Shown here piece after piece: positions 8,222-16,956 of a stretch of DNA of 64,000 nt. The stretch's first letter is position 1. Each line of letters starts with the position of its first letter. The DNA is from G965250275 sp965250275 (GTDB lineage: Bacteria > Pseudomonadota > Alphaproteobacteria > Rhodobacterales > Rhodobacteraceae), in NCBI GenBank assembly GCA_965250275.1, contig OZ252297.1, positions 2,666,001 to 2,730,000 on the forward strand. The letters run 5' to 3'. The notes beneath the pieces are model-generated. The model had not been told where the DNA came from, searched no databases, and was given only the letters and a program-made list of their open reading frames with translations. The position numbers and the translations under genes are program-made.

Positions 8222-9475
8222 ATGACCTACCATCCCAAGTCGGATTTCATCGCAGTGATGATGCAGCGCGGCTTTCTGGCCGACTGCACCGATTATCAGG
8301 GGCTCGACGACGCCCTGATCTCTGGCGTGGTCCCGGGCTATATCGGCTTTGACGCGACGGCGGAATCGCTGCATGTCGGCTCGCTCATTCAGATCATGAC
8401 CTTGCGCTGGTTGCAGAAGACCGGGCACAAGCCGATCACGCTCATGGGGGGCGGAACCACCAAGGTTGGAGATCCGTCCTTTCGCGCGGACGAGCGACCC
8501 CTGCTGACGCCTGAGAAAATTGACACCAATATCGAAGGGATCCGGCAGGTTTTCGCCAAATACATCAGCTATGATGACGGCCCTACCGGGGCCCTGATGC
8601 TCAACAACGCCGAGTGGCTGGATCACCTGAATTATCTCGATTTCCTCCGGGACATCGGTCGACATTTCAGTGTCAACAGAATGCTGAGCTTTGAGTCGGT
8701 CAAGTCGCGGCTTGATCGGGAGCAATCGCTGAGCTTTCTCGAGTTCAACTACATGATTCTGCAGGCTTACGATTTTCTGGAACTCAATCGTCGCTACGGT
8801 TGCCTCGTGCAGTTCGGCGGTTCGGATCAGTGGGGCAACATCGTCAACGGGATCGACCTGACGCGACGCGTGCTGGATCACGAGATCTATGGGATGACCA
8901 CACCGTTGCTGACCACCTCGGACGGTCAGAAGATGGGTAAGACCGCTTCGGGCGCCGTCTGGCTGAACGCCGAAATGCGCAGCCCCTATGAGTTCTGGCA
9001 ATTCTGGCGCAACACCGCCGATGCGGATGTGGGCCGGTTCCTCAAGCTCTACACCGAGTTACCGGTCGAAGAATGCGACCGATTGGGGGCGCTGGCCGGT
9101 TCCGAGATCAACGAAGCCAAGGTCGTTCTTGCCAACGAGGTTACCACGCTCTGCCATGGCGCTGAGGCTGCAGCAGCAGCGGAAGCGACAGCGCGTCAGG
9201 TTTTCGAGCAAGGTGGCGTGGGGGATGACCTTCCCACTCTCTCGTTGGCGGCAGATGACGTTGCCGGCGGTATCTCGGTGGTACAGCTATTCGTCAAAAC
9301 CGGGCTGGCAAAATCGGGCAAAGAGGCCAAGCGTCTCATCGCCGAAAACGGTGCGCGGCTGAACGATGCCCCGTTGACGGATGCTGGTCTGATCCTCGAT
9401 GCAGAGGCTCTGACAGAGCCCGTCAAGCTTTCCGCAGGTCGGAAGCGACACGCGTTGGTGCGGTTGGCGGCCTGA
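8222..9475 (+). CDS. tyrS: Tyrosine-tRNA ligase
   Basis: Charges tRNA-Tyr with tyrosine in the cytoplasm. The 417-residue product is a class I synthetase with the HIGH-like motif HVGS at about residue 51, the KMSKS-like KMGKT at about 237, and a C-terminal S4 RNA-binding domain (about 350-417). ATG 8222 is chosen because it gives the conserved N-terminus and GAGGCAAG lies just before it; the open frame extends farther upstream but overlaps anmK. The gene is divergent from anmK with about 90 bases between starts. Confidence 0.96.
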   Translation: MTYHPKSDFIAVMMQRGFLADCTDYQGLDDALISGVVPGYIGFDATAESLHVGSLIQIMTLRWLQKTGHKPITLMGGGTTKVGDPSFRADERPLLTPEKIDTNIEGIRQVFAKYISYDDGPTGALMLNNAEWLDHLNYLDFLRDIGRHFSVNRMLSFESVKSRLDREQSLSFLEFNYMILQAYDFLELNRRYGCLVQFGGSDQWGNIVNGIDLTRRVLDHEIYGMTTPLLTTSDGQKMGKTASGAVWLNAEMRSPYEFWQFWRNTADADVGRFLKLYTELPVEECDRLGALAGSEINEAKVVLANEVTTLCHGAEAAAAAEATARQVFEQGGVGDDLPTLSLAADDVAGGISVVQLFVKTGLAKSGKEAKRLIAENGARLNDAPLTDAGLILDAEALTEPVKLSAGRKRHALVRLAA

Positions 9476-9514
9476 GGCTGCCAACACCCATCAGCCATCG
9501 GGACACAATCTCTT

Positions 9515-9877
9515 TCAGCTTCGCAGCCGCCATCCGGTCTGTGCCGGGACAAATGCTTCGACGGCCGCGGTCGCGATCACGATCAAACCACCTGTCTCCG
9601 GGTTTTTGATGTTCTGACCACCCCGCACTGCCTGAACCGTGGCCCGCCCGCGCGGGAGTTTTTCCGCCAATGCGGAGGTATCGACCTGATCGGGCTCCTG
9701 AACCCCAACGGTGACCACCACCCGCATGGCATCCGTCGGGATGTCCAGCGTCTGAAACAGCGACAGCGAGGAATGACGGATCGCGTCTTCGATCGCCCGG
9801 GCAGCGGCTTTGGTATAGTCCTGCCCGTATTGATCATTGCCCATTCCCATCTCAATGATGACCCTTTGATCGCTCAT
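9515..9877 (-). CDS. Lin0512 family protein, copy 1
   Basis: 120 residues of the Lin0512 family (named after a Listeria protein; function unknown). The hallmark segments are the N-terminal VIIEMGMGNDQYGQDYTKAA and a helix with AIEDAIRHSSL, then VVVTVGVQEPDQVD and a C-terminal IVIATAAVE strand. It is a diverged paralogue of the next gene (roughly a third to half identical by eye over the first 90 residues). Its ATG overlaps the stop of the partner by 4 bases (ATGA), so the two are translationally coupled. The two halves may form a hetero-oligomer, an inference from their fixed pairing. Confidence 0.8.
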   Translation of the reverse strand: MSDQRVIIEMGMGNDQYGQDYTKAAARAIEDAIRHSSLSLFQTLDIPTDAMRVVVTVGVQEPDQVDTSALAEKLPRGRATVQAVRGGQNIKNPETGGLIVIATAAVEAFVPAQTGWRLRS

Positions 9878-10221
9878 TGATCCGGCTCCATGTCAAAGCT
9901 GACCGACAGGGCCGCGTTGGCAATCACCGTGGGCGGTCCATCGCCGTCGGGACGCGGAATATCCAGCCCACCGTGGCGCACAACCACGTCCGGCGTGCCG
10001 TAGGGAAACACCGACTTCAGCGCCGTTTCATCAACCGAATCAGGCTGTTGCACACCGATCTCCACCAGGATGTGCATTGCTTCCTTCGGGAACCCGAAGA
10101 GCTCGGCCATATTGATCGAGTTGTGCCATAGGGCGTCTTTGACGGCGCGCAGCGCGGCCTCGGTGTAGTCCTGACGACGCAGCGACGTGCCCATACCGAA
10201 CTCCGTTAACACCCTGTGCAT
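9874..10221 (-). CDS. Lin0512 family protein, copy 2
   Basis: 115 residues, first gene of the tandem pair. It carries the same landmarks as its neighbour: FGMGTSLRRQDYTEAALRAVKDAL near the N-terminus, then HILVEIGVQQPDSVDETAL at about residues 49-68 and a C-terminal TVIANAALSVSFD strand. Conserved acidic and glycine residues suggest a shared fold, but no catalytic residues are established for the family. It is divergent from the SDR gene with about 120 bases between them. No metabolic role can be assigned from context. Confidence 0.8.
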   Translation of the reverse strand: MHRVLTEFGMGTSLRRQDYTEAALRAVKDALWHNSINMAELFGFPKEAMHILVEIGVQQPDSVDETALKSVFPYGTPDVVVRHGGLDIPRPDGDGPPTVIANAALSVSFDMEPDQ

Positions 10222-10341
10222 TTCTGCCTCCTCGACTGGATGTCCTGCTTGAACCGCAGAGGTGGTCCGCGGTCAAGCCTCGTTGCTGGACACCCTCTGC
10301 GGGTGTGAGTATCCCGGACCCATCATCATAGGGGAGCGCAC

Positions 10342-11097
10342 ATGAAACTTGATTCAACTGCCGCCGTTGTGACGGGCGGAGCGTCAGGACTTGGAGAAGG
10401 CACGGCGCGGTACTTCGCCGGCAAAGGCGCCATCGTGACAATCCTCGACCGCGATCAGGCGCGCGGTGAGGCTGTGGCCGAAGAGATCGGCGGCCATTTT
10501 GCGCAGACCGACGTTACCGACGAAGACTCGGTCCAGGCCGCCATCCATCATGCCATGGACAAGATGGGCCGCATCACGGCCTGTGTGAACTGCGCCGGCA
10601 TAGCGTTCGGGATCAAGACCGTGGGCAAGGACGGCCCCCATCCATTGGACAAGTTCAAGGCGACGCTGGACGTGAACCTGGCCGGCTCGTTCAACGTGGC
10701 CCGGCTGGCCGCCACCGAAATGGCGCGCAACGAGCCAGAACCGGACGGCGCGCGCGGCGTCATCATCAACACTGCCTCCATTGCTGCCTTTGACGGTCAA
10801 AAAGGACAAACGGCCTATTCTGCCTCCAAGGGTGGCGTTGCGGGCATGACACTGCCCATGGCCCGCGACCTCGCCTCGATCGGGATTCGTGTGATGACCA
10901 TCGCGCCGGGGATTTTCAAAACGCCCATGCTGGCCGGTCTGCCCGAGGAAATTCAGGCGCAGCTCGCAGCGGACGTGCCAAACCCTGCACGGTTGGGAGA
11001 TCCCGAGGAATACGCGGCGCTCGCTGGGTTCATAGTTGAGGCTGGCTACCTGAACGGCGAGGTCATCCGGATCGACGGTGCCTTGCGCATGCGGTGA
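10342..11097 (+). CDS. SDR-family 3-hydroxyacyl-CoA dehydrogenase (HSD10-like)
   Basis: A 251-residue classical short-chain dehydrogenase. The NAD-binding TGGASGLGEG motif is at residues 11-20, NCAGIA at about 88-93, and the catalytic Ser146, Tyr159 and Lys163 (TASIAAFDGQKGQTAYSASK) are in place. The FDGQKGQTAYSASKGG segment and the long insert before it closely resemble the HSD10 / 3-hydroxy-2-methylbutyryl-CoA dehydrogenase subgroup, which acts in branched-chain amino acid and fatty acid oxidation. A good ribosome binding site (GGGGAGCG) precedes the ATG. The acetyltransferase gene follows after 3 bases, so they form an operon. The exact substrate is inferred. Confidence 0.87.
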   Translation: MKLDSTAAVVTGGASGLGEGTARYFAGKGAIVTILDRDQARGEAVAEEIGGHFAQTDVTDEDSVQAAIHHAMDKMGRITACVNCAGIAFGIKTVGKDGPHPLDKFKATLDVNLAGSFNVARLAATEMARNEPEPDGARGVIINTASIAAFDGQKGQTAYSASKGGVAGMTLPMARDLASIGIRVMTIAPGIFKTPMLAGLPEEIQAQLAADVPNPARLGDPEEYAALAGFIVEAGYLNGEVIRIDGALRMR

Positions 11098-11100
11098 CAC

Positions 11101-11655
11101 ATGGCCTTGTCCGAGCGCCAGAAAATGCAGGCGGGGCAATGGTATTCATGCCTCAACCCGGAGTTGGAGGCCCTTCGGGTCAAGGCACGCGTTGCGGTAC
11201 ATGAGCACAACACCCTGCCACCAGAACGTCGCGGGGCAATGTCGGACGCGTTGCGCAACCTTTTGGGCGACGTTCAGTCTGATTGCTGGATTGAGGCGCC
11301 TTTTCATGTGGCGTACGGCTTTAACCTTTCACTGGGGGAAGGCGTCTACATCAACGCAGGCTGCGCGATCCTGGATACGGCGCCGGTTGCCATCGGCGCC
11401 GGCACCATGCTGGGCCCCGCCGTTCAGATCTATTGCGCCGAGCATCACACCGATGCCCGAAGACGTGCCGAAGGGTTGGAAATGGCCCATCCGGTCCACA
11501 TCGGCCGCAATGCCTGGATCGGTGGTGGTGCCATCGTAATGCCGGGCGTTACGGTGGGCGACAACGCGATCATCGGCGCAGGCAGTGTCGTACTGAAGGA
11601 TGTTCCTGCAGATGCCCGCGTGGTCGGCAATCCGGCACGCGAATTGCCCGCCTAG
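11101..11655 (+). CDS. Maltose/nodulation-type O-acetyltransferase (hexapeptide repeat)
   Basis: 184 residues of the LacA/Maa/NodL acetyltransferase family. The N-terminal Mac domain (KMQAGQWYSCLNPEL, about 9-23) is followed by left-handed beta-helix hexapeptide repeats (about 60-180). The catalytic His lies in YCAEHHTDARRR (about residue 116-122). The C-terminus VLKDVPADARVVGNPAREL is typical. It transfers acetyl from acetyl-CoA to a sugar hydroxyl; the acceptor is unknown. It begins 3 bases after the SDR stop and is probably translated from the same mRNA. It converges on the Stf0 gene. Confidence 0.88.
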   Translation: MALSERQKMQAGQWYSCLNPELEALRVKARVAVHEHNTLPPERRGAMSDALRNLLGDVQSDCWIEAPFHVAYGFNLSLGEGVYINAGCAILDTAPVAIGAGTMLGPAVQIYCAEHHTDARRRAEGLEMAHPVHIGRNAWIGGGAIVMPGVTVGDNAIIGAGSVVLKDVPADARVVGNPARELPA

Positions 11656-11665
11656 CGCAACAGGC

Positions 11666-12433
11666 TCAGGTTTCCGCGGCCTTCGCCGTGCTATCCGCGT
11701 GGAATCTGGCAACCCAATCGTCGCTGATCTGATCGGCCAGCTTCGCAACGCCGGGTGTCATACCGTCAGCCAGTCGGGGATCGAGCCCCAGGTGATCGAG
11801 GATGCCCGCCAAGACTATCGCGGGGTCGCTCGCTATTGCCTCGTAGGTCACGTGATGGGGGTCGATGTTGTGCGCCGTGAACCAGTCTGGCCATTCCGCA
11901 TCATAGCGTTCGAAGGCAAGCAAGGTGCGCTGGATCTCATCAAAATCGTAGACGGGTTCCTGCGGTGGCTTCAACCGTTCCAGTTCGGTGCCGTCCGGGG
12001 CCATGTGCCACAAGCCGGTTTGCGTGGCTTTCACGTAAGACACCGCCTGTCGGACCTTGTCGGACCGGGAAAGATGTATGTAAGCGGTTGGCCCCAACGC
12101 TGCTTCAATGCGCGGGCGATCCAGCGTCAGGGCGGGATAAAGCGTTCCCAGGCGTGCGGACATATCCCGCACGTTTTCCCGCATCAGCCGCATGCCAAAG
12201 ACGCCGGTGCGGCCCTCCCCTTCGCGCAGCGCGGCCTCATGGTAGCTCTTGTTGAAGGCCGCGTCGGATTGCGGCCTGACACCTGCCAAGCCCCACTCTC
12301 GTGCCCAAGCATCCACGGAAACTTCCCGGTAGAAGGAGTCCGGCTGCCCCGCCACTCCGGTGCGCCGCAACATGTCGCATAAAAGCGTGCTGCCGGTGCG
12401 CGGGGTCGCGCAGATGATGTAAGACCGGATCAC
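11666..12433 (-). CDS. Stf0-family sulfotransferase
   Basis: 255 residues, similar to Stf0 (trehalose 2-sulfotransferase family). The PAPS 5'-phosphosulfate-binding loop ATPRTGSTLL is at about residues 9-18, preceded by the short beta strand SYIIC. HLSRSDKVRQAVSY (about 145-158) matches the 3'-phosphate-binding region of the family. GTG 12433 is selected because it overlaps the stop of the upstream ABC-F gene in a GTGA arrangement and the ATP loop then falls at the normal distance from the N-terminus. The acceptor molecule cannot be told. Translational coupling with an ABC-F ATPase is probably positional only. Confidence 0.85.
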   Translation of the reverse strand: MIRSYIICATPRTGSTLLCDMLRRTGVAGQPDSFYREVSVDAWAREWGLAGVRPQSDAAFNKSYHEAALREGEGRTGVFGMRLMRENVRDMSARLGTLYPALTLDRPRIEAALGPTAYIHLSRSDKVRQAVSYVKATQTGLWHMAPDGTELERLKPPQEPVYDFDEIQRTLLAFERYDAEWPDWFTAHNIDPHHVTYEAIASDPAIVLAGILDHLGLDPRLADGMTPGVAKLADQISDDWVARFHADSTAKAAET

Positions 12434-14235
12434 CCGCCCGCCTTCTCTTCGAGGGTCAGCCATTCTTCTTCAGCTTCGGCCAACTTTTGTTGTCGCGCGA
12501 CCAACGCGTCAGAGGCTTTCTGGAACTTCACCGGCTCGCGGGTGTACAGGTCAGGATCGCTCATCAGCCCTTCCAGCTTGGCGATCTCTGCTTCCAGCCG
12601 CTCGATCTCGTCCGGCAATGCGGCCAAACGGTGCTTTTCGGTAAAGCTCAGCCCGTCCTTCGGCGCTGTCGCCGGTTGAGGCTTCGGCTTTGCCGCTTTC
12701 GGCTTTGGGGCGGAATCCCCGGGTTCATCGCCCTTTTGCGACTGGTAGTCTGACCATCCGCCCGCATAAACGACGGCCCTGCCCCGGCCTTCCATTGCCA
12801 CGGTGGTCGTGGCGACCCGATCCAGAAAATCCCGGTCGTGACTGACCAGCAGAACTGTCCCGTCATACTCATCGAGCAACTCCTGCAGCAGATCCAGCGT
12901 TTCCACGTCCAGGTCGTTGGTTGGTTCATCGAGAACAAGCAGGTTGGAGGATCGCGCCATCAGGCGTGCCAGCAACAGACGCGCCTTTTCACCGCCCGAA
13001 AGTGAGCGTACAGGCGCCCGCGCCTGCCGTTCGTCAAACAGGAACTCCTTGAGATATCCGACGACGTGTTTGGGCTGACCACGGACCATGATCTGATCAG
13101 CTTTGCCGGACACCCGCATCTCGGGGTCACCCGTGAGGCTGTCCCAAAGCGTCATGTCAGGATCAAGCTGAACGCGGGCCTGATCAAAAACCGCGATCTC
13201 CAGATTGGTACCATGACGCACCGTACCGGAGTCGGGCGATTCCTGGCCCAGCAACATCTTGATCAAGGTGGTCTTTCCCACACCGTTCGGGCCGACAAAG
13301 GCAACACGATCCCCACGCATCACGGTCAGGGAAAAGTCGCGCACAATGGCCTCAGACCCGAAGGACTTTGCCAGATGCGCCGCATCGATCACCTTGCGGC
13401 CGGATTTTGGCCCAGCTTCCAGCGCCATGCCTGCGGTACCCTGCCGCTTGATCTGTGCGGCCCGTTCGGCGCGCAGGGCCTGCAGCGCCCGCACCCGGCC
13501 CTGATTGCGTTTCCGGCGCGCGCTGATCCCTTCGACGGCCCAGCGGGCCTCGGCCTTGATCTTGCGGTTTAATTTGTGGCGCTGCTGATCTTCTTCGTCC
13601 CAGATCTTGTCGCGCCAGGCTTCGAAGTCCGAGAACCCCTTTTCCTGACGGCGCACCTGGCCCCGGTCCACCCAGAGTGTCGCGCGGCTCAGCGCGCGCA
13701 AAAAAGCCCGGTCGTGTGAAATCAGCACATAGGCTGCGCGGCTGTCGGACAGCTCCCGCTCCAGCCAGCGAATGGCCTGAATGTCCAGATGGTTGGTTGG
13801 CTCATCCAACAGCATCAGGTCCGGCGCCTCTGCCATCAGCTTGGCCAGCGCAGCGCGGCGGCGCTCCCCGCCGCTGGCGGTGCTCACCGGTCGCGACGGA
13901 TCGAACTTCAAACCCTCACCGGCGCGTTCGACCTTGTAGAGATCACCTGGACCCAGCGCACTTGCTGCAAAATCGCCCAACGTGGCGAAGCCCGCCATGT
14001 CAGGGTCCTGTTCCATGTAACCGACACCGTGCCCCGGCGGCACAACCACCGTACCGCGGTCGGGTTCAATCAGACCCGCCATCATCTTCATCAAGGTGGA
14101 TTTGCCCGCACCGTTCCGCCCGACCAGTGCAAGCCGGTCTGCCTGCTGGATCACAAGGTCCAGTTCATGAAACAACGGGTCGCCGCCGAATGTCAGCGAA
14201 ACACCGGACATCTGCAGAAGAGGAACACGCGCCAT
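12430..14235 (-). CDS. ABC-F family ATP-binding protein (Uup-like)
   Basis: 601 residues with two ABC ATPase domains and no membrane segment. Walker A motifs GRNGAGKST (about 39-47) and GPNGVGKTT (about 317-325), signature motifs SGGERRR and SGGEKAR, and Walker B segments LLDEPTNHLD and VLDEPTNDLD are all visible. A charged inter-domain linker (about 225-270) and a C-terminal coiled coil (about 520-600) match the Uup subgroup. ABC-F proteins act on ribosomes, and Uup also binds DNA; they are not transporters. The gene overlaps the Stf0 start by 4 bases. Confidence 0.93.
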   Translation of the reverse strand: MARVPLLQMSGVSLTFGGDPLFHELDLVIQQADRLALVGRNGAGKSTLMKMMAGLIEPDRGTVVVPPGHGVGYMEQDPDMAGFATLGDFAASALGPGDLYKVERAGEGLKFDPSRPVSTASGGERRRAALAKLMAEAPDLMLLDEPTNHLDIQAIRWLERELSDSRAAYVLISHDRAFLRALSRATLWVDRGQVRRQEKGFSDFEAWRDKIWDEEDQQRHKLNRKIKAEARWAVEGISARRKRNQGRVRALQALRAERAAQIKRQGTAGMALEAGPKSGRKVIDAAHLAKSFGSEAIVRDFSLTVMRGDRVAFVGPNGVGKTTLIKMLLGQESPDSGTVRHGTNLEIAVFDQARVQLDPDMTLWDSLTGDPEMRVSGKADQIMVRGQPKHVVGYLKEFLFDERQARAPVRSLSGGEKARLLLARLMARSSNLLVLDEPTNDLDVETLDLLQELLDEYDGTVLLVSHDRDFLDRVATTTVAMEGRGRAVVYAGGWSDYQSQKGDEPGDSAPKPKAAKPKPQPATAPKDGLSFTEKHRLAALPDEIERLEAEIAKLEGLMSDPDLYTREPVKFQKASDALVARQQKLAEAEEEWLTLEEKAGG

Positions 14236-14313
14236 GCGCGCGGGCTATGCTGAGTTTCGCAAGAGGTCAATGGCTGTGCTAAGCTCCTTAAGACCAGATT
14301 GAGAAACATCGGC

Positions 14314-15570
14314 ATGTCCGAAGAGACTTCGAATTTCGAACGAGAGAAATGGCAGGACGAACGGGCCCTGCGCGAACGCGAACTGGCGATCAAAGAACGC
14401 GAAGCGCGGCGGTCAGGCTGGCGCAGTCCCATCGTGCTGGCCATCGCCGGCGCCAGTCTGGCGGCGATCGGGAACGCAGCCGTCACCTGGATCGACGGCA
14501 CTCAAGAGCGGGCGGTTGCCGCTCAACGCGCCGCAACCGAACTCCAGCTGGAAACGCAGCGCGCGGAATCCGCACGCATTCTCGAAATGATCAAGAGCGA
14601 TGATCCGTCCATCGTGCGCAACAATCTGAGCTTCCTGTTGGCGGCCGGATTGATCAGCGATGACCAGCTTAGCAAGAAGTTGCAAACATTTCTGAACGAG
14701 GCACCTGACAGCCAGATACCGCAATTGCCGCAAACAGCATCTGAAGTACGGCAAGGCGGGCGCAGCTTGCATGTACTGACGGTCGGTATCAGCGATTATG
14801 AGTCAATGCCGGATTTGAACAATGCCGAAACCGACGCCGATGCAGTTGCAAACCTGTTCGAAAGCCTGAATCACAGGCTATACGACACCGTGCAAGTCGA
14901 GAGCCTTCTGGGAGACAAGGCCACGTCGAACGAAATTGGTGCCTCGGTCTCTGCCATGGCCAACCGGGTCGATCCCACGCGAGGGGACGTGGTCGTCATT
15001 TACTTCGCCGGGCATGGCGGGTTGATTGAAAACGATCTCGCGCTGATCCCATGGGATGCCCGTTTCAGCGAAGGGTTGGAGTTGGATCCGATGTCGGTCA
15101 TACCAGTCTCGCGGTTGGCCAACCTTCTGGCGCCAGTCGCCGCACGCAGCCATGTTTTGTTGATGATCGACGCCTGCGCTGTTGCAGATCACGATTCACC
15201 TTCGGATACGCTGGGCCAGTACGGCATTAGCCTCGTACTTTCAGCGGCCCCCGGCGCAGTTTGTTTTGACGGCGACTTGGCCAGCCCCTTTGCGCGCGCA
15301 ATGGTTCAAGCGGTCTCTTCGCTGGCTGACTCAAATGGCGATGGCATGATCAGCATTTCGGAATTCACCGAGACGTTGCGCAATGAAACTCTGAATACCA
15401 CCGCAGGCGAACAAGATCCCTTGGTGAGTGTGCTCGTAGATGGCGTCGTGTTTGAAAGTGCGCCGTGGATGAGCAGGCTTGAACAAAATGTTCAATCGAT
15501 CGGCGGTGCAGCGCCTGCTCCGGCAGCCACTGGTGGGCTAACGTTGGTGCCACAGCCCACAGAGCCCTGA
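14314..15570 (+). CDS. Membrane-anchored caspase-like (metacaspase) protein with EF-hand
   Basis: 418 residues with a peptidase C14 (caspase) fold. The catalytic dyad is visible as His234 in FAGHGG and Cys288 in DACA. An N-terminal charged coiled coil (about 5-30) leads to one hydrophobic helix (about 34-58), then a helical stretch with RILEMIKSDDPSIVRNNLSFLL (about 87-110), the caspase domain (about 145-310), and a canonical EF-hand loop DSNGDGMISISEF at 339-351. A Pro/Ala-rich tail follows. The EF-hand fits calcium control, as known for metacaspases. ATG 14314 is used; an upstream TTG at 14299 is possible. It is a lone gene between ABC-F (divergent) and olsB (convergent). Substrate and role unknown; regulated proteolysis or a defence-related function are possibilities. 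Confidence 0.82.
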   Translation: MSEETSNFEREKWQDERALRERELAIKEREARRSGWRSPIVLAIAGASLAAIGNAAVTWIDGTQERAVAAQRAATELQLETQRAESARILEMIKSDDPSIVRNNLSFLLAAGLISDDQLSKKLQTFLNEAPDSQIPQLPQTASEVRQGGRSLHVLTVGISDYESMPDLNNAETDADAVANLFESLNHRLYDTVQVESLLGDKATSNEIGASVSAMANRVDPTRGDVVVIYFAGHGGLIENDLALIPWDARFSEGLELDPMSVIPVSRLANLLAPVAARSHVLLMIDACAVADHDSPSDTLGQYGISLVLSAAPGAVCFDGDLASPFARAMVQAVSSLADSNGDGMISISEFTETLRNETLNTTAGEQDPLVSVLVDGVVFESAPWMSRLEQNVQSIGGAAPAPAATGGLTLVPQPTEP

Positions 15571-15582
15571 CAGGAGCAATTT

Positions 15583-16323
15583 CTATCCAGCCACGTCGCG
15601 CAACAAGCGCTTGCGAGCTGGTGGGATGGCCTCGATCTCCAGTCCCGTAAACACGTGCAGCGTGTTCATATGCCGGTCCACAACCGCGTGATCGCTCACC
15701 CAACCTCCCATCAGCAGATAGGTCCGCAAAAGCGGTGGCATGCGCAGCATGGCTTTTTTCACGTCCGGTTTGCGACGCAGGCGCGCGGCAAACCGGAACA
15801 CATCCGGTGCTTTGACCCTTGGCAGCCAACGTTTGGGGGCAAGATGGCGGGCCTTGAGCATCGCAAAGGCGTCCAGGTACTGCGCTGTTTCCGTACCTGC
15901 AAAGGAGGAACACCCAAAGAGCATCTCGACACGGTTGGCATCGACAAAGCTGGTCATGGCGCCCCACGCCACCCGCAGGATGTCCGGGTCCCTGCGCTCA
16001 GGATGCACGCAGAACCGTCCCATCTCAACCATACGGCCCTCAAACGACTGCAACGCCGAGAGATCATAGTACTGAGCCGAATAGCTGTGCGCGAGATCCG
16101 CGCCGCCTTCCAGGACCAACATGCGAAAGCAACACACCAGCTCTTTGTCGCGTAGATCGTGAATGAGGACATGGGTGCAGATGTCGTCATGCGGATCGGC
16201 GTCAGGCTGGTTCGTGCCAAACGCAACACCGCGCAAGGCCTGGGCAGCGGCGAGATCTTCTGGTCCGACCGCCATACGGGCGCGGTAAAGTCCCTTGGAG
16301 AAGGGTTGCATTTTGGGGACCAT
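15583..16323 (-). CDS. olsB: L-ornithine N-alpha-acyltransferase (OlsB, GNAT fold)
   Basis: First enzyme of ornithine-lipid synthesis: it moves a 3-hydroxyacyl chain from acyl carrier protein to the alpha-amino group of ornithine. 246 residues with an N-terminal YRARMAVGPEDLAAAQALRG segment and a VEMGRFCVHPERRDPDILRVAW core (about 110-131), both typical of the OlsB/hemolysin-like acyltransferase group. The open frame extends upstream to 16764, but the real N-terminus is set at ATG 16323 because everything before it is low-quality sequence overlapping bamE. The partner acyltransferase olsA is not adjacent, which is unusual. Ornithine lipids often replace phospholipids under phosphate limitation. 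Confidence 0.85.
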   Translation of the reverse strand: MVPKMQPFSKGLYRARMAVGPEDLAAAQALRGVAFGTNQPDADPHDDICTHVLIHDLRDKELVCCFRMLVLEGGADLAHSYSAQYYDLSALQSFEGRMVEMGRFCVHPERRDPDILRVAWGAMTSFVDANRVEMLFGCSSFAGTETAQYLDAFAMLKARHLAPKRWLPRVKAPDVFRFAARLRRKPDVKKAMLRMPPLLRTYLLMGGWVSDHAVVDRHMNTLHVFTGLEIEAIPPARKRLLRDVAG

Positions 16324-16402
16324 CGTGCGCTCCGGTCTTGTACCCAAACTGTAAGTGGCGCCGCAGTAGCACGCAAGAAGTGACAGGTCGGTGACGCCTC
16401 GC

Positions 16403-16867
16403 TTACTGCAAGAACTGCCCCGGATCCAAGTTGCCAAGATTGCCGAGAAGCTGCCTGAGGAACCCGCGGTTCGACAGGTTGCTGTCTGTGATACGACGCT
16501 CCAGCGGGACAGCCCGCCCGTCCTGCAGGCTGAAGCGCTCAATGTTCCGCACGATGCCAGCATTGTCAAAGCTGATAGCGACCAATTGGCGATCCACCAC
16601 ATGCGGCGCCGTAGCTCCACGGTATCGCACACGGCTGGCGACGTAGTAATACCCGCTTTCGTTAAGGACCCCAGAGGCCGAGGGCGGCCCAACCGTTTCG
16701 GAAACACTGTCACGCGTGTCCACCCCCGGAACAATTTCGGCAAGGTCTTCTGCACTGGGGACATAGCCGTGGTTGCGATAGGTCGCCACGCAAGCGGTCA
16801 AACTCAGAACCACCACGCCCAGCAAAGCAGGTCGCAACAACCGCGTCAGGTATTGCCTGGTTCTCAA
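16403..16867 (-). CDS. bamE: Outer membrane assembly lipoprotein BamE (SmpA/OmlA family)
   Basis: 154 residues. The signal peptide has a lipobox LSLTAC (Cys about residue 26), so the mature protein is a periplasm-facing outer-membrane lipoprotein. The SmpA/OmlA domain follows with the GYVPSAEDLAEIVPGVDTRDSVSETVGPPS segment (about 34-63) and YYYVASRV. BamE supports the BAM complex that inserts beta-barrels. TTG 16867 is chosen as start: GAGGG lies 7 bases before it and it gives a normal signal peptide, whereas the longer frame adds a poor N-terminus. It is divergent from yceD, an arrangement common in this order. Confidence 0.9.
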   Translation of the reverse strand: MRTRQYLTRLLRPALLGVVVLSLTACVATYRNHGYVPSAEDLAEIVPGVDTRDSVSETVGPPSASGVLNESGYYYVASRVRYRGATAPHVVDRQLVAISFDNAGIVRNIERFSLQDGRAVPLERRITDSNLSNRGFLRQLLGNLGNLDPGQFLQ

Positions 16868-16956
16868 ACTGCTTGCCCTCTTGCCTTGGCTTTGCACGCC
16901 TCTTATCCCGACTACAACAAACCGGCAATCCGGTTCAAGAAACGAAAGTGAACAGC

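Noticed and set aside
7934..9001. Minus-strand frame opposite tyrS
   Set aside because: Shadow of tyrS; no signal, domain or ribosome binding site.
16324..16764. N-terminal extension of olsB
   Set aside because: It overlaps bamE on the same strand in another frame and does not match the family N-terminus.
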